A stretch of 56,999 bases of DNA from Fusobacterium perfoetens (GTDB lineage Bacteria > Fusobacteriota > Fusobacteriia > Fusobacteriales > Fusobacteriaceae). A program made the translations under genes and the position numbers. Shown piece after piece: positions 37,813 through 46,023 of this stretch. The stretch is from contig NZ_JADYTX010000008.1 in NCBI RefSeq assembly GCF_021531475.1, positions 1-56,999 on the forward strand, given 5' to 3'. The notes beneath the pieces are model-generated. The model made no database searches. It saw only the letters and a program-made list of their open reading frames with translations, and was not told the DNA's origin. Numbering within the stretch: position 1 is the stretch's first letter; each line of letters opens with the position of its first letter.

Positions 37813-39462
37813 TTATTTTAGGTATTCTTTTTCTAAAATAAATTCATTATTTTTTCTTGAAATTATAATTTTGTAAGTTTTATCTAAAGTATATGGAAAA
37901 TCCTCTCTATAATGAGCTCCACGGCTTTCCTCTCTTGTCAACATACTTTTTATAAGCATTTTACTTAATTGAAGCCTTAAATATGTTTCTATGGAATTAG
38001 AATCTAAATTTTCTTTTATATTATATTGATTTCTTAAAAGTTCAATTGATTTTAATCCATCTTCAAGAGAAGTTTTAGTTCTTTTTATACCAGCACATTT
38101 TGTTGTTATAGATTTTAAATTTTCTAAAACTTTAGAAGTTGAAAGTTTATTAACTTTATCATTTAAAGAAATTTCTTCTAGCCAACTGTTAAACTTTTCT
38201 TCAAAATCTTCTTTTGAATAAATTTTATTTTTATAATTTTCTAGATAAATATTTGCATCATCAACAGCTCTTTTTCCAAAAACTAAAGCTCCACCAACAG
38301 AGTTTCCTCCAAGTCTATTTGCCCCCTCAATAGCTGAAGAAAGTTCTCCTATAGCATATAATCCATCAACATCAGTTTTTCCATTTTCATTGACTTTTAT
38401 ACCACCATTACAGCTATGAGCAAAAGGAGAAATAACAACTTCATCACGACACATATCTATTCCCATTGTATTTTTTAACCAATCAAGATAAACTCTATAA
38501 AATTCCCCCTCATCTTTATATAAATCTTCAGAATATTTTAAAATCACTCCTTGATTTTTTTCATCATCGAACTCAACCATTTTTAAATCAATAAGATGAC
38601 TTTTAAAATCAAAACTGAAAGGAGCATAACCACTTCTCTCTATCCAAAGATCTTTATATTCTGGTGAGTTCACTCCGTCTAAAATAAGTTTTTTATCAAG
38701 AGAATACATACCTAAGCAATATTTTGCTGTATGTTCTCCAAATAGAGTATTATATTTAGGTTTTAAAAATGCTGGGATAAATTGGATAAACTCCATATTT
38801 TGAGCTTTTGCACCAGCATCTAATGCCACTATATGTCCAGTTCCAGTTATCTCTTCAGGATATAATTTATGTTTAAAATTCCCTGCCACTCCACCAGTTG
38901 CCATTATAACAACTGGTGAATTTATAGCAAAGAACTTTTTATCTTTTTGGAAGACAGCTCCCATAATTTTATCATTATCTTTTAAAATTTTTAAGATAGA
39001 TGAATCTTCAATAATCTCTAAATTTTCTAATTTTCCAAATATTTCTTTTGCCTTTTGACGAGCTTTATCCCAATCTTTTATAAGATAGATATTTCTTGGA
39101 TATTTAGCAAAACAAGCTGGTCTTTTATCATTTCTTAACCAAGGTTCAAAACCGATTTCTTCAAGAGAAGAGATTGAATCACAAATATCTTCAATATATG
39201 TGTTTATCATATGAGGATTTTCCATTTTATTTCCAATTTTTGAAATATCTTCATAAAATAATTCTTTGTCTTTTTCTCCGTCTGTTCCTTGTATACCCAA
39301 AGTTCCTTTTAATGGAAAATAACTAGCTCCACCACAAAATTTACCATTTGTAACAAGGCAAACTTTTTTTCCTTTAGAGATAGCTTTTTTTGTTGCAACG
39401 AGACCTCCAATACCAGTTCCCACTACTAAAATATCGCAGTTTAAAACAAAATCTAAATTCAT
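37813..39462 (-). CDS. FAD-dependent oxidoreductase of the fumarate reductase/aspartate oxidase superfamily, altered active site
   Basis: This 549-residue flavoprotein has an N-terminal FAD motif (VVGTGIGGLVATKKA), a second FAD segment EGANRLGGNSVGGALVFG and an ESRGAHYREDFP tail, the fold of SdhA/FrdA/NadB. The two dicarboxylate-binding histidines of SdhA are absent: QFHP is QFIP (Ile229) and VHGANR is IEGANR (Glu379). No covalent-FAD His is evident either. It therefore probably oxidises or reduces a different substrate. ATG 39462 is chosen because GGGAGG precedes it; an upstream TTG overlaps that site. It follows the ROK kinase by 26 bases and is probably cotranscribed with it. Confidence 0.8.
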   Translation of the reverse strand: MNLDFVLNCDILVVGTGIGGLVATKKAISKGKKVCLVTNGKFCGGASYFPLKGTLGIQGTDGEKDKELFYEDISKIGNKMENPHMINTYIEDICDSISSLEEIGFEPWLRNDKRPACFAKYPRNIYLIKDWDKARQKAKEIFGKLENLEIIEDSSILKILKDNDKIMGAVFQKDKKFFAINSPVVIMATGGVAGNFKHKLYPEEITGTGHIVALDAGAKAQNMEFIQFIPAFLKPKYNTLFGEHTAKYCLGMYSLDKKLILDGVNSPEYKDLWIERSGYAPFSFDFKSHLIDLKMVEFDDEKNQGVILKYSEDLYKDEGEFYRVYLDWLKNTMGIDMCRDEVVISPFAHSCNGGIKVNENGKTDVDGLYAIGELSSAIEGANRLGGNSVGGALVFGKRAVDDANIYLENYKNKIYSKEDFEEKFNSWLEEISLNDKVNKLSTSKVLENLKSITTKCAGIKRTKTSLEDGLKSIELLRNQYNIKENLDSNSIETYLRLQLSKMLIKSMLTREESRGAHYREDFPYTLDKTYKIIISRKNNEFILEKEYLK

Positions 39463-39488
39463 TTTTCCTCCCAAAACTATCTTAGATT

Positions 39489-40403
39489 TTAATTAAAATG
39501 TTTTATTTTTTTTAATAATAAATATTCAGCCCCAAGCATACCTGCATTATTTCCAAGTTCAGCAAATTTTATTTGAAGATTTTTCTTGTAATTTATTCCA
39601 ACTTTTGATTCAAAGCTTTCTTTTATCTTATCTAAAAGATAGTCACCTTGTTTTGTAACTCCTCCACCAATAACAACAAGAGGTGGATTGAAAATATATG
39701 TAATAGTGCTAAGTCCATCAGTGAAATAATCTACCCACTCTTTTATAATATTTACAAAAACTTCCTCTCCAGCTTTCTCTCTATCAAAAATTTCTTTTCC
39801 ATTAAGAGTTTCTCCAGTTCTTTCTTTTGCCATATTTACAAGAGCAGTAGCAGAGGCATATCTTTCATAACAACCTTTTTTACCACAAAGACATTCTTTA
39901 CCATTTTTTTCTATTTGTATATGTCCAAATTCTCCAGCTACACAAGTATCTCCTCTAAAGATATCTCCATTAAGGACGACTCCTCCACCAATACCAGTTC
40001 CTATAGTAACACAAACAAAATTATCTTGTCCTTTTCCAGCTCCTAGCCATTTTTCTCCAAGAGCAGCACAATTTACATCATTTTCTAAAACTGCAGGAAT
40101 ATTAAATTTATTTTCAAGTTTTTCTACAAGGTTTGTTCCTATCCAACCAGGAATTATTGGATTTCCTCCTATAACTTTACCAATACTTCCATCTATTTGA
40201 CCTGTACCAGAAACAGCAATTCCTAAAATTTCATTATCTTTAGAAAAATTATCTACAATGTTACATAATTTCTCAAATAAAATATCTATTCCTTTAGAAG
40301 CTTCTGTATCAACTTCTCCACTTTCAAGAATTTTTCCCTCTAAAGTTAGAAGCCCAAACTTAATCATTGTTCCACCAATATCAATTCCAACTACTTTTTT
40401 CAA
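39489..40403 (-). CDS. ROK-family sugar kinase
   Basis: This 304-residue ATP-dependent kinase phosphorylates a hexose or amino sugar. It opens VVGIDIGGTMIKFGLL (phosphate loop), has LENDVNCAALGE with the catalytic Asp, TIGTGIGGG, and the zinc signature GHIQ...CLCGKKGCYERYAS. The frame is open to 40451, but TTG 40403 follows AAGGAG and gives the normal ROK start. Glucokinase and N-acetylmannosamine kinase look alike here. The divergent symporter resembles sialic-acid carriers, which favours an amino sugar, yet no nanA or nanE is nearby. Confidence 0.85.
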   Translation of the reverse strand: MKKVVGIDIGGTMIKFGLLTLEGKILESGEVDTEASKGIDILFEKLCNIVDNFSKDNEILGIAVSGTGQIDGSIGKVIGGNPIIPGWIGTNLVEKLENKFNIPAVLENDVNCAALGEKWLGAGKGQDNFVCVTIGTGIGGGVVLNGDIFRGDTCVAGEFGHIQIEKNGKECLCGKKGCYERYASATALVNMAKERTGETLNGKEIFDREKAGEEVFVNIIKEWVDYFTDGLSTITYIFNPPLVVIGGGVTKQGDYLLDKIKESFESKVGINYKKNLQIKFAELGNNAGMLGAEYLLLKKIKHFN

Positions 40404-40456
40404 TTTATTCTCCTTTATAAAATTATAACTGTAATAAAAAATTATATGCAAAAAAT

Positions 40457-40470
40457 TGTTCTCGTGTACA
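40457..40470 (-). promoter_or_regulatory. Operator-like palindrome at the ROK kinase promoter
   Basis: TGTTCTCGTGTACA matches 12 of 14 positions of the perfect palindrome found at the symporter promoter. It lies immediately downstream of the minus-strand -10 box, the same relative position. The shared site suggests one repressor controls both transcripts. Confidence 0.6.
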
Positions 40471-40479
40471 TAAATAATA

Positions 40480-40506
40480 TAACTTTTTACATAATTTTGT
40501 CAATAC
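40480..40506 (-). promoter_or_regulatory. Promoter of the ROK kinase-flavoprotein operon
   Basis: On the minus strand a perfect TTGACA straddles 40501, with TATATT 16 bases or TATTAT 18 bases downstream. The transcript would begin close to the operator-like palindrome. Confidence 0.55.
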
Positions 40507-40716
40507 CTAAAATTTTTTTATAAAAAATAATCTTATGAAATCATATAAGTATAATTTAAATATATTATTATTGTATACAAAAAAAGCATAGATAAAAATA
40601 TTTTTTTAAAAAATTCCCAAATTTTTTATAGTGTTATGAACGCGTTATTATTAGGGATAGCAAGTATTTTTTAAACTGTTATTCCTAAAAAAGTACAAGT
40701 GTTTAGAAAAAAAATA
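40507..40716. other. AT-rich divergent intergenic region
   Basis: This is the middle of a 413-base gap between the kinase and symporter genes, with no coding frame. It holds two further palindromes, TTGTATACAA (40571-40580) and AACGCGTT (40639-40646), of unknown significance. Confidence 0.4.
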
Positions 40717-40745
40717 TTGACAAAATCTGAAAAATAAATTATGAT
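40717..40745 (+). promoter_or_regulatory. Promoter of the symporter gene
   Basis: A perfect TTGACA (40717-40722) and TATGAT (40740-40745) are 17 bases apart, followed at once by the operator palindrome. Confidence 0.7.
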
Positions 40746-40758
40746 ACAGAAAAAATAA

Positions 40759-40772
40759 TGTTCTCGAGAACA
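40759..40772 (+). promoter_or_regulatory. Perfect operator palindrome at the symporter promoter
   Basis: TGTTCTCGAGAACA is a perfect 14-base inverted repeat with a central CG, located about 14 bases after the -10 box, where a bound protein would block transcription. Central-CG palindromes are typical of LacI-type repressors, but no such regulator gene is in the window. Confidence 0.65.
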
Positions 40773-40816
40773 GAAAAACACAAAATATTTTTTAGATTTT
40801 TAGGAGGTTTAATTTA

Positions 40817-42352
40817 ATGAATTGGCATTGGGTCAACTGGGCTGTTATTGTACTTTATTTCTTTGGAATGTTTATGGTTGGAGTTTATTTCTCAAAAAGA
40901 ACTACTTCAACAGAAGATTATTTTAAAGCTGGTGGAAGAGTTCCATCTTGGGTAACAGCTTGTAGTATATATGCAACAGCACTTTCTTCAATTTCTTTTA
41001 TAGCTATACCAGCATCTGTATTTAGTAAAGGTTGGTTACTTGGAATGGCACCTTTAGGAATTATTCCTATCGTTTGGGTAGCTGCTGTTATATTTGTTCC
41101 TTTCTTCAGAAGAGTTAATGTAACTACTGCTTATGAGTATTTAGGAAAAAGATTTGATAACAAATTTAGATTAATAGGAAGTTTAGCATTTATTTTATTC
41201 CACGTTGTTAGAATGGCGATAGTATTATATCTTCCAACTCTTGCTTTACAACAAGCTTTACCATCACTTAATCCTGTTATCTTAACAGTTGGAGTAGCAG
41301 TATTCTGTGTTGCTTATACATCAATGGGTGGAATTGAAGCTGTTTTATGGTCTGACGCAATTCAAACTATAGTTTTATTATTTGGAGCTATGTTAATTAT
41401 AATAGTTGGATTTACTTCTGCACCAGAAGGAATTGGACAAGGATTCCAAGCTTTACATGATGGAGGATTAGTATTAAACTCTGACTTCTTATCACTTGAT
41501 TTTGCAAAAATCAGTTTATGGACAATGTTAATAGGAGGATTTGTAAACTCAATCTACTCTTATGTAGGAAGCCAAGATATCGTTCAAAGATACAATACAA
41601 CTAAAAATGAAACTGAAGCTAAGAAAAGTTTATTTATGAATATTCCACTATTATTAACAAGTATATTTATCTTTGTTGGAATGGGTTCAGCTCTATATAT
41701 TTTCTTCAAATATAATTCAAAATTACCTGAAGGAATCAACGGAAACGCAATATTACCATATTTCGTAATTAAATATATACCAACTGGGGTTTCTGGATTA
41801 GTTCTTGCTGCTATATTTGCTGCTGCACAATCAACAGTTTCTTCATCTTTAAACTCTGTATCAACTTGTATGACAGCAGACGTTTTAGAACATTTAAGAC
41901 CAGATATGACAGACGCTCAAAAATTAACTTTTGCTAAAGGTGTAAGCTGGGTAGTTGGAATCACAAGTACAATACTTGCAGTACATTTCTTATACGCAGG
42001 TCAGGGAGATATGTTCTTATACTTCCAAGCTATAACAGGACTTTTAGGAGGACCAATAGCAGGAGTATTCTTAGTAGGAATCTTCTTTGATAAAGTTAAT
42101 ACAAAAGCTGTTTGGGTTGGATTTATAGCATCTATATTAATCGCTCTTTATTTAACTAACCCAATGGGAATGGCCGCTGCAGTAATTCCTAATTATGTAA
42201 GACCTCAAGTATTTGAGTTTATGATATCTGTTTTAATAATCGGAGGAAGCGTAGTATTCTCTCTACTAGCATCTTTAGTAACTGGAAAAGAAGATCCAGC
42301 TAAAGTAAAAGGTCTAACTTACTCAACAGTAAAAGATATGGAAGCTAGATAA
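40817..42352 (+). CDS. Sodium:solute symporter (SSS family), sialic-acid-transporter-like
   Basis: This 511-residue inner-membrane carrier has about 13 hydrophobic helices. The opening VGVYFSKRTTSTEDYFKAGGRVPSW, then TALSSISFIAIP, YEYLGKRFD, GGIEAVLWSDAIQ, SQDIVQRY and FAAAQSTVSSSLNS, are SSS-family landmarks. They recall the Proteus SiaT sialic-acid symporter more than the glucose or proline branches. With the divergent ROK kinase it probably forms an uptake-and-phosphorylation pair for a sugar or amino sugar. The cargo is inferred only. Confidence 0.83.
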   Translation: MNWHWVNWAVIVLYFFGMFMVGVYFSKRTTSTEDYFKAGGRVPSWVTACSIYATALSSISFIAIPASVFSKGWLLGMAPLGIIPIVWVAAVIFVPFFRRVNVTTAYEYLGKRFDNKFRLIGSLAFILFHVVRMAIVLYLPTLALQQALPSLNPVILTVGVAVFCVAYTSMGGIEAVLWSDAIQTIVLLFGAMLIIIVGFTSAPEGIGQGFQALHDGGLVLNSDFLSLDFAKISLWTMLIGGFVNSIYSYVGSQDIVQRYNTTKNETEAKKSLFMNIPLLLTSIFIFVGMGSALYIFFKYNSKLPEGINGNAILPYFVIKYIPTGVSGLVLAAIFAAAQSTVSSSLNSVSTCMTADVLEHLRPDMTDAQKLTFAKGVSWVVGITSTILAVHFLYAGQGDMFLYFQAITGLLGGPIAGVFLVGIFFDKVNTKAVWVGFIASILIALYLTNPMGMAAAVIPNYVRPQVFEFMISVLIIGGSVVFSLLASLVTGKEDPAKVKGLTYSTVKDMEAR

Positions 42353-42378
42353 TAAATATATTAACAACAGTTTTAGTA

Positions 42379-42420
42379 AAATGTCGGAAGGATTTAATTC
42401 TTTTCGGCATTTTTTATTTT
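42379..42420 (+). terminator. Terminator after the symporter
   Basis: AATGTCGGAAGGA pairs with TCTTTTCGGCATT (with G-T wobbles) and is followed by TTTTATTTT. Confidence 0.8.
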
Positions 42421-42454
42421 GTAAAAATTAATGGCAAAAAATATAAATAAGGGC

Positions 42455-42460
42455 TATAAT
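42455..42460 (+). promoter_or_regulatory. -10 box for the P1 peptidase gene
   Basis: A perfect TATAAT lies 35 bases before the peptidase start, immediately after the symporter terminator. The -35 region (TGGCAA, 42432-42437) is poor. Confidence 0.4.
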
Positions 42461-42494
42461 AGAAAAAAGTCACAAAATGATTAGGAGAGATTAG

Positions 42495-43460
42495 ATGAAA
42501 GAGATAAAAATAACTGATATAGAAGGAATAAAAATAGGAAATTCTGAAAATAAAATAACTGGGACAGGTTGTACTGTTATAATTTGTGAAAAAGGTGGAG
42601 TAGCTGGAGTAGATGTAAGAGGAGGAGGTCCAGCATCTCATGAGACAGAACTTTTAAATCCAATAAATACAGTTGATAGAGTTCATGGAATATGTTTATC
42701 TGGAGGAAGTGCTTTTGGGCTTGAAGCAACAGCTGGGGTAATGAAATATCTTGAAGAAAAAGAAATAGGATTTAAAGTAGGAGACATAACTGTACCAATA
42801 GTTTGTGGAGCATCACTTTTTGATTTAGCTGTGGGAGATTCAAAAATCCGTCCTGATAAAGAGATGGGATACTTGGCATCACAAAATAGTGAAAAAAATA
42901 TTGTATGTGAGGGAAATTTTGGAGCAGGAACAGGAGCATCTGTTGGAAAATACAGAGGAATGGAAAGAGCTATGAAATCAGGTTTGGGAACATATGCAGT
43001 CCAAGTTGGAGATTTAAAAGTTGGAGCAATAGTGGCTGTCAATGCTGTTGGAGATGTAATAGATATAGAAAATAATAAACCTCTTGCAGGAATTTTAAAT
43101 GAGGAAAAAACTAAAATATTAAGTACAAGAGAGGAAATTTGGGAAGATTTTGAAAAAATTGGTGGAAAATTTACAGGAAATACAACAATAGCTTGCCTTG
43201 TAACAAATGGAAATTTTACAAAAGCTCAAGCTACTAAGATAGCAGGAATGACACATAATGGATTTGCAAGAGCAATATGTCCAGTTCATACATCTTTAGA
43301 TGGAGATACAATTTTTGTATTGGTAACAGGAGAAGTTGAAACTAATGTAGATACTGTTGGAACTTTAGGAGCCTATGTAATGGCAAAAGCTATCAATAGA
43401 GCAGTGAGAGAAACAGAGGGAGCTTATGGGCTTATTTCTTTAAAAGATTTAGAAAAATAA
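42495..43460 (+). CDS. P1-family (S58) aminopeptidase, DmpA-like
   Basis: This 321-residue N-terminal-nucleophile hydrolase resembles DmpA/BapA aminopeptidases. VDVRGGGPASHETELL, GGSAFGLEA and GAGTGASVGKY are family segments. Family members self-cleave before the nucleophile. Here the cleavage site is probably Asn-Thr in GNTTIACLVTN (about residue 235), giving a Thr nucleophile instead of the Ser of DmpA. The later THNGFARAICPVHTSLDGDT is also typical. It is monocistronic between two terminators. The natural substrate is unknown. Confidence 0.85.
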   Translation: MKEIKITDIEGIKIGNSENKITGTGCTVIICEKGGVAGVDVRGGGPASHETELLNPINTVDRVHGICLSGGSAFGLEATAGVMKYLEEKEIGFKVGDITVPIVCGASLFDLAVGDSKIRPDKEMGYLASQNSEKNIVCEGNFGAGTGASVGKYRGMERAMKSGLGTYAVQVGDLKVGAIVAVNAVGDVIDIENNKPLAGILNEEKTKILSTREEIWEDFEKIGGKFTGNTTIACLVTNGNFTKAQATKIAGMTHNGFARAICPVHTSLDGDTIFVLVTGEVETNVDTVGTLGAYVMAKAINRAVRETEGAYGLISLKDLEK

Positions 43461-43477
43461 ATTTTATAATTAAAGTA

Positions 43478-43508
43478 AGGGGTGAAAAAAATCACCCCTA
43501 ATTTTTTA
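43478..43508. terminator. Terminator between the peptidase and MATE genes
   Basis: AGGGGTGA (43478-43485) pairs perfectly with TCACCCCT (43492-43499). T runs follow on both strands, so it serves the convergent genes. It includes the MATE stop codon. Confidence 0.8.
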
Positions 43509-44865
43509 TATTTTTATCTAAAATTTTTCTGAAAACAAATAAGAAAATAAATATAGTTGCACAAGCAGAGAGAACATCAGAGATAAGCTCTGCATAAAAT
43601 ACTCCCATTACCCCAATATATTTTGGTAAGATTATTGCAAGAGGGATAAGAAGTAATATTTTTCTAAATAGAGCAAGAAAAATAGAAGTTTTTGCAAGTC
43701 CAATTCCTAAAAATACAGGTTGTCCACTTGATTGAACTCCAAAGATTAACATTCCTCCAATAAATATAGGAAGCGTTTTATCTAAAAGATTAAGTAAAGC
43801 CATATCCTGTGTAAATATAGATGAAACTAAAATTGGGAACTTCATAATAAATAGAGTAACTAAAAATAAAATAGATGTAGAGTATCCAACAATTATTTTT
43901 GTAGCTTTTAAAACTCTAGGTTTATTTTTTGCTCCATAGTTGTAACTGATAATTGGTTGAGAGCCATATGTAAATCCTCTTATTGGAATAGAGATAAGTT
44001 GCATGATACTTTGGCTGATTGCCATAGCTCCAACATACAGATCTCCTCCATAAATTTGTAAATTTTTATTTAGAGTAACTCCGAGCATACTTTCTGTTAT
44101 TTGCATAGTGAAAGATGAAGTTCCAAGAAATAGAATACTTTTTATTATTTTTTTATCAGGAATTAAATTTTTTAATCTTATTTTCAAAAAAGATTTGTTT
44201 GAGGTTAAAAAATAAACTATCCAACAAGCACTTATAGCTTGAGAAATAACTGTAGCAATAGCAGCTCCCTTAATTCCCATAAAAAATTTGAAAATAAAAA
44301 CATAATCAAGAATAATATTTAAAATAGCTCCAATCAAAATAGAAAGCATTGCCTCTTTTGCAAAACCTTGTCCAGAAATAAAAGGATTAAGTCCAAGAGC
44401 TAAAAGAACAAACACTGTACCAAAAAGATAAATATTAAGATAATCTAAAGAGTAAGGCATAATAGTTTCACTTGCTCCAAAGTTTAATAAAAGTTTTTCT
44501 CGAAAAATATATATTATAACAGGAATAGTGAATGAGAAAAAAAGAGTTAGAAAAACACTATTACCAAGTATTTTTTCAGCCTTTTTAAAATCTTTTCTTC
44601 CAAGCTCAATAGATGATAAAGGAGCTCCTGCATAACCAGAAAAAGCACTAAAAGATGAAATTCCCACAATCAATGGAAAAGTAACTCCAATTCCAGTAAG
44701 TGCTAAAGTTCCAATATTTTCTAAATGTCCAAGAAAAATTCTATCTATAATATTATAAAGTACATTTACGATTTGAGCTATAATAGCTGGTGTAGAAAGT
44801 TTAACAATGAGTCTTCCTATTGGTTCTTTTCTTAATTTTTCATTTAATTTTTGTTTATCGTCCAT
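43498..44865 (-). CDS. MATE-family efflux transporter
   Basis: This 455-residue multidrug/toxin extrusion protein exchanges organic cations for Na+ or H+. Twelve helices are visible. The first repeat begins GRLIVKLSTPAIIAQIVNVLYNIIDRIFLGH, and the second carries the conserved GSQPIISYNYGA segment (about 295-306). It resembles the MepA-like branch of Gram-positive bacteria. The leader contains a terminator-like hairpin between promoter and start codon, so expression may depend on readthrough. The substrate is unknown. Confidence 0.88.
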   Translation of the reverse strand: MDDKQKLNEKLRKEPIGRLIVKLSTPAIIAQIVNVLYNIIDRIFLGHLENIGTLALTGIGVTFPLIVGISSFSAFSGYAGAPLSSIELGRKDFKKAEKILGNSVFLTLFFSFTIPVIIYIFREKLLLNFGASETIMPYSLDYLNIYLFGTVFVLLALGLNPFISGQGFAKEAMLSILIGAILNIILDYVFIFKFFMGIKGAAIATVISQAISACWIVYFLTSNKSFLKIRLKNLIPDKKIIKSILFLGTSSFTMQITESMLGVTLNKNLQIYGGDLYVGAMAISQSIMQLISIPIRGFTYGSQPIISYNYGAKNKPRVLKATKIIVGYSTSILFLVTLFIMKFPILVSSIFTQDMALLNLLDKTLPIFIGGMLIFGVQSSGQPVFLGIGLAKTSIFLALFRKILLLIPLAIILPKYIGVMGVFYAELISDVLSACATIFIFLFVFRKILDKNIKN

Positions 44866-44891
44866 AAAATCACAACCTTATAAAATCAGAA

Positions 44892-44921
44892 GAAAAGCTC
44901 TCAAAATTCTGAGAGCTTTAA
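44892..44921 (-). terminator. Attenuator-like hairpin in the MATE leader
   Basis: On the minus strand AAAGCTCTCA pairs perfectly with TGAGAGCTTT around GAATTT, followed by TCTTC. It lies between the MATE promoter and the start codon, so it can only affect the MATE transcript. The U tract is moderate. Confidence 0.5.
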
Positions 44922-44945
44922 TAAACTAAAATATTTTTCATTGGT

Positions 44946-44974
44946 ATTTTAACATTTTTTTTATAAAAAGTCAA
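44946..44974 (-). promoter_or_regulatory. Promoter of the MATE gene
   Basis: On the minus strand TTGACT (44969-44974) and TAAAAT (44946-44951) are 17 bases apart, upstream of the leader hairpin. Confidence 0.65.
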
Positions 44975-45031
44975 AAAGATGGAACGAAACAAAATAAAAG
45001 TTTTTAAAATTTTATTAGAATAAACTTTTAA

Positions 45032-45060
45032 TTGTTTTAATTCTTTTATTGTAGTAAAAT
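45032..45060 (+). promoter_or_regulatory. Promoter of the AEC-NhaC-helicase operon
   Basis: TTGTTT (45032-45037) and TAAAAT (45055-45060) are 17 bases apart, 33 bases before the AEC start. Confidence 0.6.
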
Positions 45061-45093
45061 ATTATTGAAATATTATTTTAAAGGGGAAAGATT

Positions 45094-46011
45094 ATGGGAT
45101 TTCAAAAAGTTATGACTTTGCAAGGAATGTTGTTTTTACTTATAATGATGGGAGTTTTTGCAAAAAGAAAAAAGATACTGCCAGATAATGCCAACGGAGT
45201 TTTGACAGATTTTTTAATAAATATAATTTTGCCGTGCAATATTATAAACTCTTTTAGAGCAGAACTTCAGATAGATGTATTGATAAATTTTATAAAAATA
45301 TTTTTATTGGCTTTTGGGATACAATTTTTTGCAATAGGTCTAAATTTTTTCTTATATAAAAATCAACCTGTGGAAAGGCAAAAAGTTTTAAGATATGCAA
45401 CTGTAATCTCTAATGCTGGTTTTATGGGAATGGCAGTTGTAGAGGGAGTTTTTGGAATGGAAGGGGCAATGTATGCCTCAATCTCTTTAATTTCTCAAAG
45501 AGCTTTGCTGTGGTCAGCGGGACTTGCTTATTTTACAAAGGCTGATACTAAAAAAGAGTTGTTAAAAAAAATTCTCACTCACCCTTGTTTAGTAAGTGTT
45601 TATATAGGGCTTATTATTATGATTTTCCAAATCCCTCTTCCAGAATTTTTAGGAAGAACAATAAGAAGTGTGGGAAATACTACAACTCCTGTTTCAATGA
45701 TTTTAATAGGATTAATTCTTGGAGAGATAAAAGAGCTTAAAAATTTCCTAACAAAAACAGTTATGTTTTATACTACAATGAGACTTTTAATTCTTCCATT
45801 GATAGTATTTTTAGTGGGAAGTTTCTTTGGATTTGATAAAATTTTAATTGGGGTGCAAGTTTTAATAACAGGAATGCCAGCAGCAAGTACAACAGCTATA
45901 CTTGCTGGAAAATATAATGGAGATGTTGAGTTTGCCACAAAATGTATCTTAGTTAGCTCGGCACTTTCTATGGTTTCTATACCGATTTGGTGTTTATTCT
46001 TAAAAATTTAG
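45094..46011 (+). CDS. AEC-family (auxin efflux carrier type) transporter
   Basis: This 305-residue inner-membrane protein has about ten hydrophobic helices in two halves. NANGVLTDFLINIILPCNIINSF near the start, the central SNAGFMGMAVVEGVFG (about 109-124) and the C-terminal GMPAASTTAILAGKYNGD are AEC family marks. Bacterial members move small carboxylates such as malate or other organic anions. The ribosome site is AAAGGGGA. It is followed after 12 bases by an NhaC-type gene, suggesting a linked ion and anion exchange role. Confidence 0.86.
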   Translation: MGFQKVMTLQGMLFLLIMMGVFAKRKKILPDNANGVLTDFLINIILPCNIINSFRAELQIDVLINFIKIFLLAFGIQFFAIGLNFFLYKNQPVERQKVLRYATVISNAGFMGMAVVEGVFGMEGAMYASISLISQRALLWSAGLAYFTKADTKKELLKKILTHPCLVSVYIGLIIMIFQIPLPEFLGRTIRSVGNTTTPVSMILIGLILGEIKELKNFLTKTVMFYTTMRLLILPLIVFLVGSFFGFDKILIGVQVLITGMPAASTTAILAGKYNGDVEFATKCILVSSALSMVSIPIWCLFLKI

Positions 46012-46023
46012 TGGGGAAAAATT

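Noticed and set aside
40571-40646. Palindromes TTGTATACAA and AACGCGTT between the kinase and symporter genes
   Set aside because: They are short, differ from the matched TGTTCTCG element and are not placed at either promoter, so I did not call them operators.
40817-42352. Naming the symporter nanT/siaT and the kinase nanK
   Set aside because: The resemblance is to a family, and the rest of a sialic acid pathway is missing from the window, so specific symbols would overstate the evidence.
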